Shown: positions 26,134 to 34,689, counted from the stretch's first letter. The stretch is DNA of 64,000 nt from Jatrophihabitans cynanchi (GCF_027247405.1 NZ_CP097463.1:496001-560000); one strand, 5' to 3'. The notes: generated by a model from the letters alone, not told the origin. Program-made: numbers and translations.

Positions 26134-26472
26134 TCAGCTCTGTCGCGCGTGCCCGTCGGCCGGCCCCTCGACCGGATAGCTGGCCACGAGCCTGCCCCGC
26201 ACGTCGAACACGGCAGCCGCGGTGCGCTCCAACCCGGCGCGCCCGCTGCGGTAGTGGTGCGCGCACAGGAGCAGCTCGCGCCGACCTGCACGACCGTCAG
26301 CGCGCGGCAGGACGATGCGGTACGCGGCCGCGCCGGGGCAGCAGTCGGCCCGTTCGGGCGCGCGCACCTCGTCCGCGGCGATCAGCAGGTCGTCCCATGG
26401 GAAATCGAATTCTTCGCTGCCGTCACGCTTGGGGCGCGGCCCCGGTGACGGGTGCCAAGGCTGCAATCTCAT
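26134..26472 (-). CDS. Small DUF7455-like protein
   Basis: 112 aa from ATG 26472. The core (ERADCCPGAAAYRIVLP and ELLLCAHHYRSG) resembles DUF7455 proteins, which have a CxxC...CxHH zinc-ribbon-like pattern; here the first CxxC is reduced to CC, so zinc binding may be altered. The start lies inside the 3' end of the glycosyltransferase gene in another frame (50-base overlap). An excellent DosR-type box 58 bp upstream, also inside that gene, suggests its own promoter. Confidence 0.6.
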   Translation of the reverse strand: MRLQPWHPSPGPRPKRDGSEEFDFPWDDLLIAADEVRAPERADCCPGAAAYRIVLPRADGRAGRRELLLCAHHYRSGRAGLERTAAAVFDVRGRLVASYPVEGPADGHARQS

Positions 26473-27601
26473 GTGATGAGGATCCGCGAACCTGCGGGCG
26501 GCCAGTAGGTTCCACGTACCCCAGTTGCGGGGACTTTGGACCCACCGGCGGACGGTGCCGCCACCGGTCTGCAGCCGGCCGCGCGGCCAGCAGCCGCGCG
26601 TAGAGCCGCTCGTGATCGCCCGCCATCCGCTGCATCGAGAATCGTTGCGCCGCGGCTGCGCGGCAGCGCAGCCGGTCGATCGAACCGAGCCGGCCGGCCG
26701 CCGCGACGAGGTCGTCCTCGCTCCGCGCGAGGAAGCCGGTGACGCCGTCATCCACGATCTCCGGTGCCGCGCCGTACGGGCAGCCGAGCACCGGCGTCCC
26801 GCAGGCGAGCGCCTCGGTCATCACCAACCCGAAGGGTTCGGGCCAGGCGATCGGGTCGATCAGTGCGGGCGCGTGACGCAACAGCTCGACGCGCCCGGCC
26901 AGCGGCTCCTCCACGAGGACCTCGTCCGACGGGCGGAGCAGCGGGCGAACCGCCTCGGCGAAGTAGGCGCGCTCGTCGGCCTCGCGCACCTTGCTCGCGA
27001 TCACGATGCGGTACCCCGCACGGTGCGCGATCCGCACGGCGCGTGCAACTCCCTTGTCCGGCGACATCCGCCCGACGAACAGCAGGTAGTCGCCGCCGCC
27101 GGGGCCCAAGCGGTACGCGTCCAGATCGATCCCGTGGTGGATGACCGCGGTGACGGGCACCGAGCCTGCGCTGACCGCCTGGGCCTGTGAGATCGCGACG
27201 AGGGCGACGCCCCGCGCGGTCGTGGCGGAGAAGATACGCAGCGCCTCGGCGTTGAACGGGCCGTGATTGGTGACGACGCGGGGCGCGGCGCCGAAGCTGT
27301 TCGCGGGGCCGATCAGCGAACCGAGCAGGGTGTGATCGTGAATGATGTCGACGTCGGCGAGCGCGTCGTACGCCGCCAGCACGTGCGCTGCTTCGTACGC
27401 TCCGCTTCCCATGGGCTCGACCGCCCGCTCGTACAGCGAGAACTTGTGCACCGGGCACGCCGAATCGCCGAGCGTGAACAGGACGACCTGATGTCCCAGC
27501 GCGCTCAGCCCGCGAGCCAGATTGTCGACCACCGCTTCGGTGCCCCCGTAGCGGGGCGGGGGAACGGGTACCCAGGGCGGCGCGATGAGGCCGATACGCA
27601 T
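26423..27601 (-). CDS. Family 4 glycosyltransferase
   Basis: 392 aa GT-B glycosyltransferase. N-terminal donor-independent Rossmann half begins MRIGLIAPPWVPVPPPRYGG (glycine-rich loop). The C-terminal half has FVGRMSPDKGV and the GT4 EPFGLVMTEALACGTPV motif with the E-x7-E pair. Soluble, cytoplasmic. Start at 27601 chosen by family alignment; an in-frame GTG at 27664 would add 21 residues. A DosR-like box lies about 100 bp upstream. Acceptor unknown; the neighbours (debranching enzyme, GH65) suggest alpha-glucan or trehalose-related metabolism. Confidence 0.85.
   Translation of the reverse strand: MRIGLIAPPWVPVPPPRYGGTEAVVDNLARGLSALGHQVVLFTLGDSACPVHKFSLYERAVEPMGSGAYEAAHVLAAYDALADVDIIHDHTLLGSLIGPANSFGAAPRVVTNHGPFNAEALRIFSATTARGVALVAISQAQAVSAGSVPVTAVIHHGIDLDAYRLGPGGGDYLLFVGRMSPDKGVARAVRIAHRAGYRIVIASKVREADERAYFAEAVRPLLRPSDEVLVEEPLAGRVELLRHAPALIDPIAWPEPFGLVMTEALACGTPVLGCPYGAAPEIVDDGVTGFLARSEDDLVAAAGRLGSIDRLRCRAAAAQRFSMQRMAGDHERLYARLLAARPAADRWRHRPPVGPKSPQLGYVEPTGRPQVRGSSSHEIAALAPVTGAAPQA
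26530..26543 (-). promoter_or_regulatory. Putative DosR box inside glycosyltransferase 3' end
   Basis: GGGACTTTGGACCC, 58 bp upstream of the DUF7455-like gene at 26472 and wholly within the upstream coding region. Near-consensus. Confidence 0.7.
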
Positions 27602-27699
27602 GGGCCGCCGGCCACCCGGCCGCATCGTGTCGGCGGGATCCGCTGCCGCCCGCGCCTGCATCACCCCTTCAGCACAGCGGGCAGCAGATCGGCACGGCA

Positions 27700-27713
27700 G
27701 GGCCGAACGTCAC
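27700..27713 (-). promoter_or_regulatory. Putative DosR box upstream of glycosyltransferase
   Basis: Minus strand reads GTGACGTTCGGCCC, 99 bp before the chosen ATG (36 bp before the alternative GTG at 27664). Nearly identical to the box upstream of acg3 at 40690. Confidence 0.55.
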
Positions 27714-27734
27714 TGCGCCCGGCGGCCACGGTCC

Positions 27735-28415
27735 TCAGTTCTTCAGCGGGACCAGGAGCACCGGCCGCCCTGCCTCCAGCACCGATCGGCGCACCGTCAG
27801 CGCCCGGCCCGGCTCCAGATGCTGGGACCAGCCGAGCGCGATGAGGTCTGCCTGCTCGGCCTCGGCAACCGAGCCGACGAGCTCGCCCGGCGTTCCGGAG
27901 CGCAACTCCAGCCGTCCCCCGGCCGGCGCGTGCCGCGAGAGGAACTGCGCTGACCACGCCTGCTGGGTGTGCGCAGCCTGATCCCAGAACATCGGCGCCG
28001 TCGTGGCGTCGAACACGTGCAGGACCACGATGTCGACGCCGGCGCCGGCAAGGAGCGCGACGAGGTCCGCCACCGCCTCGGCCGACGCGGGCGTGCCGTC
28101 GAGCGGCACCAGCACCCGCGAGACAGCCGCGACCGGCCGGCCGAGATCAGGCGGTACGAGCACCACCGGCTTGCGGGCCCGCCGCACGACGCGCCAGCAC
28201 ACCGCGTCCTCGTCCGGCCCCGCAGCGAGGACCGCCGCGACCACGTCCACGGTGTCGAGCTCGGCCAGCACCTCACTCGCGCGGTGCGCCGCCAGTTGCC
28301 CTCGCGTCGCGGACAGGGTGCGCAAGTCGGCGCGCAGTACCTCGGCCAGCGCGGACCCGACCTCCACGACAGGAGCTCCCCCGCCCGGCTCGGCCACCGC
28401 CAGCACTTGAGTCAT
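27735..28415 (-). CDS. Universal stress protein-like, divergent
   Basis: 226 aa. An unusual N-terminal half (EVGSALAEVLRADLRTLSA) precedes a Usp-like half with VSRVLVPLDGTPAS and a C-terminal RSVLEAGRPVLLVPL strand. The classic GxxGx9GS loop is missing (ALGWSQHLEPGRALTVRRSV instead), so ATP binding is doubtful. Good ribosome site (GGAGGTGAGG). The start overlaps the GH65 stop, giving a GH65-usp operon. This gene order echoes Rv2005c/otsB1 of M. tuberculosis. Confidence 0.75.
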   Translation of the reverse strand: MTQVLAVAEPGGGAPVVEVGSALAEVLRADLRTLSATRGQLAAHRASEVLAELDTVDVVAAVLAAGPDEDAVCWRVVRRARKPVVLVPPDLGRPVAAVSRVLVPLDGTPASAEAVADLVALLAGAGVDIVVLHVFDATTAPMFWDQAAHTQQAWSAQFLSRHAPAGGRLELRSGTPGELVGSVAEAEQADLIALGWSQHLEPGRALTVRRSVLEAGRPVLLVPLKN

Positions 28416-30778
28416 CGCCTCACCTCCGCACGAGGTGCCGGCACGAGCGCCGCCACGCCGTTCACCCGCACCGGCGGGCCGCCGAGCAGCCGCACCGCCA
28501 GCGGACCGTCGGTGCCGACTTCCACACGCCCGTCGGCCACCCGCACCCGGACCCGCCGGCGCAGGCATCGCATCCGGACCGTGACGGTGTGCCAGCCGGA
28601 CGGCAGGCACGGGTCGAGCGTCAGTGCGCCGCTGTCCACCCGCGCGCCGAGGAAACCGAACACGAGCGCCTGCCACACGCCGCCGAACGTCGCCATGTGC
28701 AGCCCGGACGAGGTGCTGCCGGTCAGGTCGTCGAGGTCCAGCCGCAGCGCGACCCGTAGCAACGCGAGCGCCTCGTCCGGGCGACCGGCGCGGGCGAGAA
28801 GCGCTGCCGAGATCGCCGGGGAGAGCGAGGATCCGTGTGCCGTCCGAGGTTCGTAGTAGTCGAGGTTCGGGATCAGCGAGCCGGCAGCGACCTCGTCCGG
28901 AACGAGGTGGTGCAGCATCAGGACGTCCGGCTGCTTGATCAGCTGCGAGCCGGCCACGCGTTCGCGGCCCAGCAGCACGTCGATGGCCACCGGTGCGACG
29001 GCGAAGTCGGCGACGCGCAGCGGTTCCAACCGGTAGTAGCCGGCGAACTGCTCGTACCGACCTGTTTCGGGGTCGTAGCCGTCGACCAGCCTGTCGGCGA
29101 GCTCACGCCAGTTCGCCGCGTCCGCGTGGGCCGGATTCAGCGCGGCGGCAGTGCGCAGGTTCCAGCGCGCCAGCACGTTCGTGAACGCATTGTCATCGAC
29201 GAGTTCGTGGTACTCGTCCGGACCGATGACGCCGTCCAGGTGCGCGGCGCCGGCCGCGTCCAGCCGTACGCGCGAGGACCAGTAGCTCGCCGTCTCGACG
29301 AGCAGCTCGCGCACCGGGGCGGTCCCGCCGGCCGGCTCACCGCACCATCGCGCCAGGTGCACGGCGCTCCACGCCACATCCGCGGTGATGTGCTCCTCGA
29401 AGCGGCCGGTCAGGATGTCCACCGGTTGACCACCGATCGCACCGGTCGCCGGCGTGACGTCCGCGCCGCTCGAGGCCGACTCCCACGGGAATCTGGCGCC
29501 CGACCGGCCTTCGGTGCGGGCGGCGGCCCGTGCGGTGGCCAGCCGCCGCACGCGGTACTGCAGCATCGCCGCGGCGGCGGCCGGGTCCATTGTCGCGAGC
29601 GCCGGCAGGACGAACACGTCGCTGTCCCAGAACACGTGGCCGCTGTACCCCGGCCCGGACACCCCACGGGCACCGAGCCCCTGTTCGCCACGGCGGTCAG
29701 CGTTGGACCACAGCTGGAACAGTGCGAACCTGATCGCGAGCTCCGCCGCCCGGTCGTCGGGGATCTCCACGCCGGCGTCGCGCCATCGCCCGGCCCACGC
29801 CGCACGCTGTTCGGCCAGGAGCCGATCGAACCCGAGACGTTCGGCCTCATCGAGCAACTCCTGCGCGCTCGACAATTTCGGGCGCTGCGGCGCGATCACG
29901 TACGCGGCCAGCCGCTGCACCGTCCGTATCGCGCCGTCGCGACCGATGCGTTGCCGGGCGACCGCACCGATTCCGCCGCTGTTCCCGGTCGATTGCGCCC
30001 ACCATCGCCCGTCGACCTGGCCGGCGGTGGACGACTCCGTCGCCGCCGGTCGTAACGCCCGACCGGGCCGGAGCCGGCCGACCGCGGCCTCGGCCCGAAG
30101 TGCCACCACTCCCGGGCGTGCGACGCTCATGAAACGCATGCTCTTCAGCGGCGATGGGCCGGGCGTCGACTCGGTGCGCAGCAGCACGCCCGAGCGGAGG
30201 TCGAGGATGCGCTCGTCCCGCACCACCGGCGGTGCAATGTCCAGGTCCGTCCACGCCGGCCCGGGGAGCAGGTGCTCGGCGGACCCCGAACCGCAGTAGA
30301 TGCCGCTGGCCAGCAGCAGCGGCATGGCGGGAGCGACTGCGCCGGCGGCTTCCTCGCGGTTACCGCGCGTGCCGATGCCGCCGGCGCCGATCGTGAGCAC
30401 GGCGTCCGCCGTGCCGGCGTCTGATGCGTAGACGGTCCAGCGCACGTCTTCATCGATGCCCGGTACGCGGCGCGCGCGGCGCCTGCGCACCTGCTCGGCG
30501 AGCAGCCCGGACACCAGCTCCGGCCCGGCCCGCAGCACGAGCACCAGCTCGCCCGTGATTCCGACCGCGGCCAGCTTGTCCAGCTCCGCCTGCAGCGCCA
30601 CCCGGTCTGTCGTGTCGAGCACGACCACCTCAACACCCTGTTCGCGCAAGCGGTTCGCCGCGCGCCGCACATCGCGCGCCCGCACGCGGTCCAGTCGGGA
30701 CATCACGTGCTCACGGTCCAGGATCACGGCATCGACGGTGCGCCCGATGCACGACTGCGCTGCACTCGAACTCGCCAT
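28412..30778 (-). CDS. GH65-family glycoside phosphorylase/hydrolase (OtsB1 C-terminus-like)
   Basis: 788 aa. From about residue 100 it follows the GH65 layout: TIGAGGIGTRG near the start of the beta domain, HVFWDSDVFVLPAL, FPWESASSGADVTP, and GPDEYHELVDDNAF with the catalytic glutamate, then KQPDVLMLHHLVP. Known GH65 enzymes phosphorolyse maltose, trehalose or kojibiose. The first 80 residues resemble a worn HAD fold (VDAVILDREHV where DxD is expected), as if derived from the HAD-OtsB-GH65 fusion of Rv2006 (OtsB1, DosR regulon). ATG at 30778 chosen by its position relative to the DosR-like box. Confidence 0.82.
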   Translation of the reverse strand: MASSSAAQSCIGRTVDAVILDREHVMSRLDRVRARDVRRAANRLREQGVEVVVLDTTDRVALQAELDKLAAVGITGELVLVLRAGPELVSGLLAEQVRRRRARRVPGIDEDVRWTVYASDAGTADAVLTIGAGGIGTRGNREEAAGAVAPAMPLLLASGIYCGSGSAEHLLPGPAWTDLDIAPPVVRDERILDLRSGVLLRTESTPGPSPLKSMRFMSVARPGVVALRAEAAVGRLRPGRALRPAATESSTAGQVDGRWWAQSTGNSGGIGAVARQRIGRDGAIRTVQRLAAYVIAPQRPKLSSAQELLDEAERLGFDRLLAEQRAAWAGRWRDAGVEIPDDRAAELAIRFALFQLWSNADRRGEQGLGARGVSGPGYSGHVFWDSDVFVLPALATMDPAAAAAMLQYRVRRLATARAAARTEGRSGARFPWESASSGADVTPATGAIGGQPVDILTGRFEEHITADVAWSAVHLARWCGEPAGGTAPVRELLVETASYWSSRVRLDAAGAAHLDGVIGPDEYHELVDDNAFTNVLARWNLRTAAALNPAHADAANWRELADRLVDGYDPETGRYEQFAGYYRLEPLRVADFAVAPVAIDVLLGRERVAGSQLIKQPDVLMLHHLVPDEVAAGSLIPNLDYYEPRTAHGSSLSPAISAALLARAGRPDEALALLRVALRLDLDDLTGSTSSGLHMATFGGVWQALVFGFLGARVDSGALTLDPCLPSGWHTVTVRMRCLRRRVRVRVADGRVEVGTDGPLAVRLLGGPPVRVNGVAALVPAPRAEVRR

Positions 30779-30840
30779 GCGCGACGTCCCGTTCCTCGAC
30801 CTGTCTGTGCATCCGACCGCAGCAGCATGCGGGCACGCGA

Positions 30841-30854
30841 GAGTCCAAAGTCCC
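30841..30854 (-). promoter_or_regulatory. Putative DosR box for GH65 operon
   Basis: Minus strand reads GGGACTTTGGACTC, 63 bp upstream of the GH65 ATG. Very close to the 26530 box. Confidence 0.6.
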
Positions 30855-30873
30855 TGGCCGGGAGCATTCGCCG

Positions 30874-30887
30874 GGGACCACAGTGAG
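30874..30887 (+). promoter_or_regulatory. Putative DosR half-site for the kinase operon
   Basis: GGGACCACAGTGAG, 28 bp before the ATG at 30915; same first nine bases as the site at 1397. The right half is poor. Confidence 0.4.
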
Positions 30888-30914
30888 GTTCGGACGAAAT
30901 CGAAGGGACGCGCG

Positions 30915-32366
30915 ATGCCTTCCACGGCCGCGGCCGACGCCGCCGAAGTCCACGAGACGCACAGCGCGGTCGTGCTGATGTTCGGTGATCGTGCCTACAA
31001 GTTCAAGAAGCACGTGAGCCTCGGGTTCGTGGACCTCGTGACTGATGCGGCTCGCCTCGCGGACTGCCGCCGCGAGGTCGAGCTCAACCGCCAGTTCAGC
31101 CCGGACGTGTACCTCGACGTCGTCACCATCGCCGGCAGCGACAGCGAACCGTTCGAGCGCGGCATCGCGATGCGCCGGATGCCGAGTGAACTGCGGCTGT
31201 CGACCCTGGTGCAGTCGGGCGCCGACGTCGACCAGCACCTGCGCGCGCTTGCCCGGCTCGTGGCGTGCTACCACTCGCGCGCAAGGCGCGGGCCGGAGAT
31301 CGACGCCGAAGCCGGCCTACCCGGGCTGCGGCGGCGGTGGGCTGACAATCTGCGCGAGAGCGAACTGCTCGGCCCGATGGCCGTCCCCGCGCAGGAGCAC
31401 GCCGAGGTCGCGCGGCTGGCGATGCGTTATCTGGACGGCCGGGCCGACCTGTTCGCCGAGCGGGCCGCGGCCGGCGCCTACCTCGACGGGCACGGGGACC
31501 TGCTCAGCGAGGACATCTTCTGCCTTCCGGATCACCCGCGCGTGCTCGACTGCCTCGAGTTCGACGACCGGCTGCGGTGGGTGGACGCGCTCGACGACGT
31601 CGCGTTCCTCGCGATGGACCTGGAGCATCTGGGCCGACCCGACCTCGCCGAGCGCTTCCTGAACTGGTACCTGGAGTTCAGCGGGGCACCGGCCGTCGAG
31701 TCGCTGTGCCATCACTACGTCGCCTATCGCGCGTTCGTTCGCGCAAAGATCGCCGCACTGCGCTCGGCGCAAGGCTTGCCGAACGCCGAGGCCGGCGAGT
31801 ATCTGCGTATCGCACTGCGCCACCTCCGCTCCGGCGAGGTAAACCTGATCATGGTCGGTGGGCCGCCCGGATCCGGGAAGACCACCCTCGCCCGCGCGCT
31901 CGTGGAGCGGCTCGGCTGGTCACTGCTCAGCACCGATGAGATCCGGCGCGAGTTCGGCGGTCGTGACCGGTACGACCCAGCGGCCAAGGCCGCGGTCTAC
32001 CGGAGGCTGCTGGCGCGCGCCCGAACCTCACTCGAGCACGGCGTCTCGGTGATCGCGGACGCGACCTGGGGCGACCCGTGCACCCGTGCGTTGGCAGAGC
32101 AGCTCGCAGTCGACACGGCCAGCACGCTGGTCGCCGTCGAGTGCAGCGTCGCGCCGGAGTTGGCCGCGCAGCGCGCACAGCAACGACTGGCCGACGGCGA
32201 ATCGAGCTCGCGCGCAGGGGCCGACGTGGCGCGCCGGCTCGCCGTGCAGCGCGCGCCCTGGCCCCGAGCCGTCCGAGTCGACACCGAGAACGGGGTGCAG
32301 CGCGCCGTCGAGCAGGTCCTGACCGTGCTCGGGCCCGACCTCGCCGAGCGGGCCGATCCCGGATGA
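30915..32366 (+). CDS. Rv2004c-like bifunctional protein: phosphotransferase-like plus P-loop kinase
   Basis: 483 aa. The N-terminal half (about 1-310) is an aminoglycoside-phosphotransferase-like fold: AYKFKKHVSLGF (Lys), YLDGHGDLLSEDIF (HGDLxxxN-type loop) and DCLEFDDRLRWVDALDDVAF. The C-terminal half (about 320-480) is a P-loop kinase with MVGGPPGSGKTTLARAL. This is the architecture of M. tuberculosis Rv2004c, a DosR-regulon gene of unknown substrate. It lies divergent from the GH65-usp pair, matching the Rv2004c-Rv2005c-otsB1 neighbourhood. Overlaps the hydrolase start (ATGA). Confidence 0.88.
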   Translation: MPSTAAADAAEVHETHSAVVLMFGDRAYKFKKHVSLGFVDLVTDAARLADCRREVELNRQFSPDVYLDVVTIAGSDSEPFERGIAMRRMPSELRLSTLVQSGADVDQHLRALARLVACYHSRARRGPEIDAEAGLPGLRRRWADNLRESELLGPMAVPAQEHAEVARLAMRYLDGRADLFAERAAAGAYLDGHGDLLSEDIFCLPDHPRVLDCLEFDDRLRWVDALDDVAFLAMDLEHLGRPDLAERFLNWYLEFSGAPAVESLCHHYVAYRAFVRAKIAALRSAQGLPNAEAGEYLRIALRHLRSGEVNLIMVGGPPGSGKTTLARALVERLGWSLLSTDEIRREFGGRDRYDPAAKAAVYRRLLARARTSLEHGVSVIADATWGDPCTRALAEQLAVDTASTLVAVECSVAPELAAQRAQQRLADGESSSRAGADVARRLAVQRAPWPRAVRVDTENGVQRAVEQVLTVLGPDLAERADPG

Positions 32367-33211
32367 GCCGGCCCGAATCCGGCCGTCTGCAGCGCAGCTG
32401 GCTCGACGTCGACGGGCGACCTGCGGCGTTCGCCGTCGCCGGTGCCGGCCGGCCGCTGGTCTTCCTGCCCGGCTGGGGCCTGGACATGCGCGCCTACCGA
32501 AGGGCGCTGCACCAACTGATCCGGCACGGGGTTCGCGTGTACGCCCCGGCCCTGCCGGGCCTGCACGGCACGGCACCTCTGCCGCCCGACCAGTTCAGCC
32601 TGGCCGGCTACAGCAGCTGGGTGGCGAAATTCCTGGACGCTGTGGGGCTGAGCGAACCGGTCGCCCTGGTGGGGCATTCGTTCGGCGGCGGCGTCGCCAT
32701 TCGCACCGCGTACGACTGGCCGGACCGAGTCAACCGGCTGGTCCTGGTGAACGCGATCGGCGGCGCCACCTGGAGTGTGCGCGGGGGGCAGCTGCGACCG
32801 ATGTCAGAACGCCCGCTGTGGGACTGGGGACTGCACCTGCAGACCGACGTCCTGTCGCTCAGGCAACTCACCCGGATCCTTCCGGTCATCGCGGCAGACG
32901 CGGTGCCCAACGCGCTTCTTCGGCCCCGAGCGATGTGGCAGGTCGGCAAGCTGGCCCGCCGGGCAGACCTCAGCGCCGAACTGGCCGCACTGAAGGACCG
33001 CGGCCTGCCCGTGGTGATCCTCTGGGGACGCAACGACACGGTGCTGCCGTGGGCGTGCCTGGAGTCGCTCCGGGCGGCGCTGGGCGAGCCCCCGGTCCGA
33101 ACGATCGAGGGGACACACGGCTGGCTGATCGCAGATCCGCAGCGGTTCGCCCAGGAGATCACCAACATCCTCGGTCTGGATGCGGCCGCAGGCGGCGCGG
33201 AGCAGACCTGA
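32363..33211 (+). CDS. Alpha/beta-hydrolase
   Basis: 282 aa. Alpha/beta-hydrolase fold: FLPGWGLDMRAYRRAL (oxyanion region), nucleophile elbow LVGHSFGGG with Ser, late acid in LWGRNDTVLPW, and catalytic His in EGTHGWLIADP. Cytoplasmic, no signal peptide. Coupled to the kinase gene by a four-base overlap. Substrate unknown. Confidence 0.88.
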   Translation: MSRPESGRLQRSWLDVDGRPAAFAVAGAGRPLVFLPGWGLDMRAYRRALHQLIRHGVRVYAPALPGLHGTAPLPPDQFSLAGYSSWVAKFLDAVGLSEPVALVGHSFGGGVAIRTAYDWPDRVNRLVLVNAIGGATWSVRGGQLRPMSERPLWDWGLHLQTDVLSLRQLTRILPVIAADAVPNALLRPRAMWQVGKLARRADLSAELAALKDRGLPVVILWGRNDTVLPWACLESLRAALGEPPVRTIEGTHGWLIADPQRFAQEITNILGLDAAAGGAEQT

Positions 33212-33261
33212 GCGCGGCTGCCGTCCCGGGATCGGCGCGGGCAGAAGGACCACCGCCCTTG

Positions 33262-33275
33262 CGGACGTTGGGCCC
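33262..33275 (+). promoter_or_regulatory. Putative DosR box upstream of DUF1876 gene
   Basis: CGGACGTTGGGCCC, 83 bp before the ATG. Right half-site perfect, left half with one mismatch. Confidence 0.45.
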
Positions 33276-33358
33276 TGTCGCGCCGCCGACGGCCGGGACA
33301 CGCTGGAAGCCCTGGGAAACCTCAGCAGGCAGGCGATTCGAGCGTAAGGGAGCGGACG

Positions 33359-33610
33359 ATGACACACATCCAGGAGTGGCCGATCCAGGTCTGGATCACC
33401 GAGGAGGACGACCGTACGACCGCTCGAGCGGTCCTGAACACGCGTGACAACGTGCTCACCGCCGACGGTGTGGCGCGGCGCAGCCCGCGCGATCCGGCCG
33501 TGCCGGAGATCGGCGACGAGATCGCGGTCGGCCGCGCGCTGGCCGAACTCGGCCGGCAACTGCTGGCCTCCGGCGCCGACGACGTCGCCGCGATCGAGCA
33601 ACCTCGATGA
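33359..33610 (+). CDS. DUF1876 (dsRBD-like, Rv1738/Rv2632c family) protein
   Basis: 83 aa. Typical DUF1876 core: WPIQVWITEEDDRTTARAVL then GDEIAVGRALAELGRQLL. Known: Rv1738 is one of the most strongly DosR-induced genes and its fold resembles ribosome hibernation-promoting factors, suggesting a role in translational shutdown. The stop codon lies inside an 18-base tandem repeat. Confidence 0.88.
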   Translation: MTHIQEWPIQVWITEEDDRTTARAVLNTRDNVLTADGVARRSPRDPAVPEIGDEIAVGRALAELGRQLLASGADDVAAIEQPR

Positions 33611-33650
33611 TCCGAGGAACCTCGATGATCCGAGGAACCTCGATGACCTG
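33600..33650 (+). repeat. 18-base tandem repeat over DUF1876 stop codon
   Basis: AACCTCGATGATCCGAGG occurs twice in full (33600-33617, 33618-33635) and once in part (33636-33650). The unit is a multiple of three, so each copy carries CGA-TGA in the same frame and the stop is repeated. Confidence 0.8.
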
Positions 33651-33683
33651 AGCGATCTCGCCAGGCACCGCCGGGTGGTGCTG

Positions 33684-34067
33684 TCAATCGTCGACGATGT
33701 GCATCGCGGCCTCTTCGGCGCTCGCACCCCAGCCGGCGCGGCCGACGTCCTCGCCGTACGGCGTCTCGTTCTGCACGAACATGTTGCCCGTGCTCACCAG
33801 CCGCCCGGCCCGGTCGTCCTCGTACGCGCGATCCAGGTCCCGCTCGCAGACATCCGGCTCCTCCGCGGCGAGGTGGCGCTCCAGCGACTCGGCGGTGGAC
33901 ATCTGTGCGTACGTCTGGTCGTGGCGCGAGGAGACGGGTGCATGATCCGGCGGTGAGTAACCCGCGTCGAGCGGGTCCTCGCCGATCTCGCCGGCGAGAG
34001 AATCCGCCGGATCGAGCTGCGCGTAGCCGTCGTAACCACTTACGTAGATCTCGTCCTGCCTGCTCAT
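33684..34067 (-). CDS. DUF5709-family protein
   Basis: 127 aa, acidic, low in hydrophobic residues and probably disordered. Matches the DUF5709 pattern: LDPADSLAGEIGEDPLDAGYSPPDHAP, then ESLERHLAAEEPDV (given in pieces). No membrane segment. Found widely in actinobacterial stress loci; function unknown. DosR-like sequences lie at 34104-34129, and the gene is 72 bp downstream of the flavodoxin gene. Confidence 0.8.
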   Translation of the reverse strand: MSRQDEIYVSGYDGYAQLDPADSLAGEIGEDPLDAGYSPPDHAPVSSRHDQTYAQMSTAESLERHLAAEEPDVCERDLDRAYEDDRAGRLVSTGNMFVQNETPYGEDVGRAGWGASAEEAAMHIVDD

Positions 34068-34103
34068 GGCCTCAGTCTTGTGGGGAACAACCCGCCGGAG
34101 CAG

Positions 34104-34129
34104 GGGCCAAAGGCCGGGACCGTGCGGAC
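34104..34129 (-). promoter_or_regulatory. DosR-like sites upstream of DUF5709 gene
   Basis: GGGCCAAAGGCCGG (34104-34117) and GGGACCGTGCGGAC (34116-34129), overlapping, 37-62 bp before the start. Both are imperfect. Confidence 0.3.
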
Positions 34130-34139
34130 GTACGACCCG

Positions 34140-34679
34140 TCAGTGATCGCCGACCGCGCCCGTTCCGGCCGTGACCGCGCCCAGCAGGCCGCTGCCCCAA
34201 CTGCGCGCGCGCTCCTGCTCGCCCGGCTCGAGCGTATTGGTCTTGGACACGTAGAAGCTCCGCGGCCGGGCGATGAGGTCGTAACCGCTCCTGCGCAGCC
34301 GCCTGCCGATCCGGACCGACGCCCGGCCGCTGAGCCTGGCGTGCAGCTTGGTGTCGAAGGCAGCGGCCGCACCGCGCCCGCGAGTCGTCGTCAACCATTC
34401 ACGCAGCCCCGGACCGTCGGCACCGTCCTCCACGGTCAGCCCGCTGCCGGCCTTGCGCCCCGCGCTGACCGCCATCCGCCGGCTGCCCGGACCGCTCAGC
34501 CCGAGCATGTGCGTCGGGCCACCCACCACGATCAGGTCGGCACCGGCGACCGTGTCCGGCGCCAGCTTCGAGACGGGGACGACCGCGGTGTCGGCGGCGG
34601 CGCTGAGCCCTTCCGCGATCGACTCCGCGATCTGCCGCGTGTTGCCGTACATGGACTCGTAGATCACGATCGCACGCAT
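34140..34679 (-). CDS. Flavodoxin-domain protein
   Basis: 179 aa. FMN phosphate loop VIYESMYGNTRQIAESIA at the N-terminus and VVGGPTHMLG in the second loop. Flavodoxin fold to about residue 150, then a short tail. It starts 10 bases after the CBS gene in the pyruvate:ferredoxin oxidoreductase operon, so could accept electrons from that enzyme (inference). Known relatives include actinobacterial 'flavodoxin domain' proteins of unknown partner. Confidence 0.85.
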   Translation of the reverse strand: MRAIVIYESMYGNTRQIAESIAEGLSAAADTAVVPVSKLAPDTVAGADLIVVGGPTHMLGLSGPGSRRMAVSAGRKAGSGLTVEDGADGPGLREWLTTTRGRGAAAAFDTKLHARLSGRASVRIGRRLRRSGYDLIARPRSFYVSKTNTLEPGEQERARSWGSGLLGAVTAGTGAVGDH

Positions 34680-34689
34680 CTGAGTCTCC

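Noticed and set aside
33600-33650. Possible CRISPR array or attachment site
   Set aside because: Direct tandem repeat without spacers and without an integrase; simple tandem duplication.
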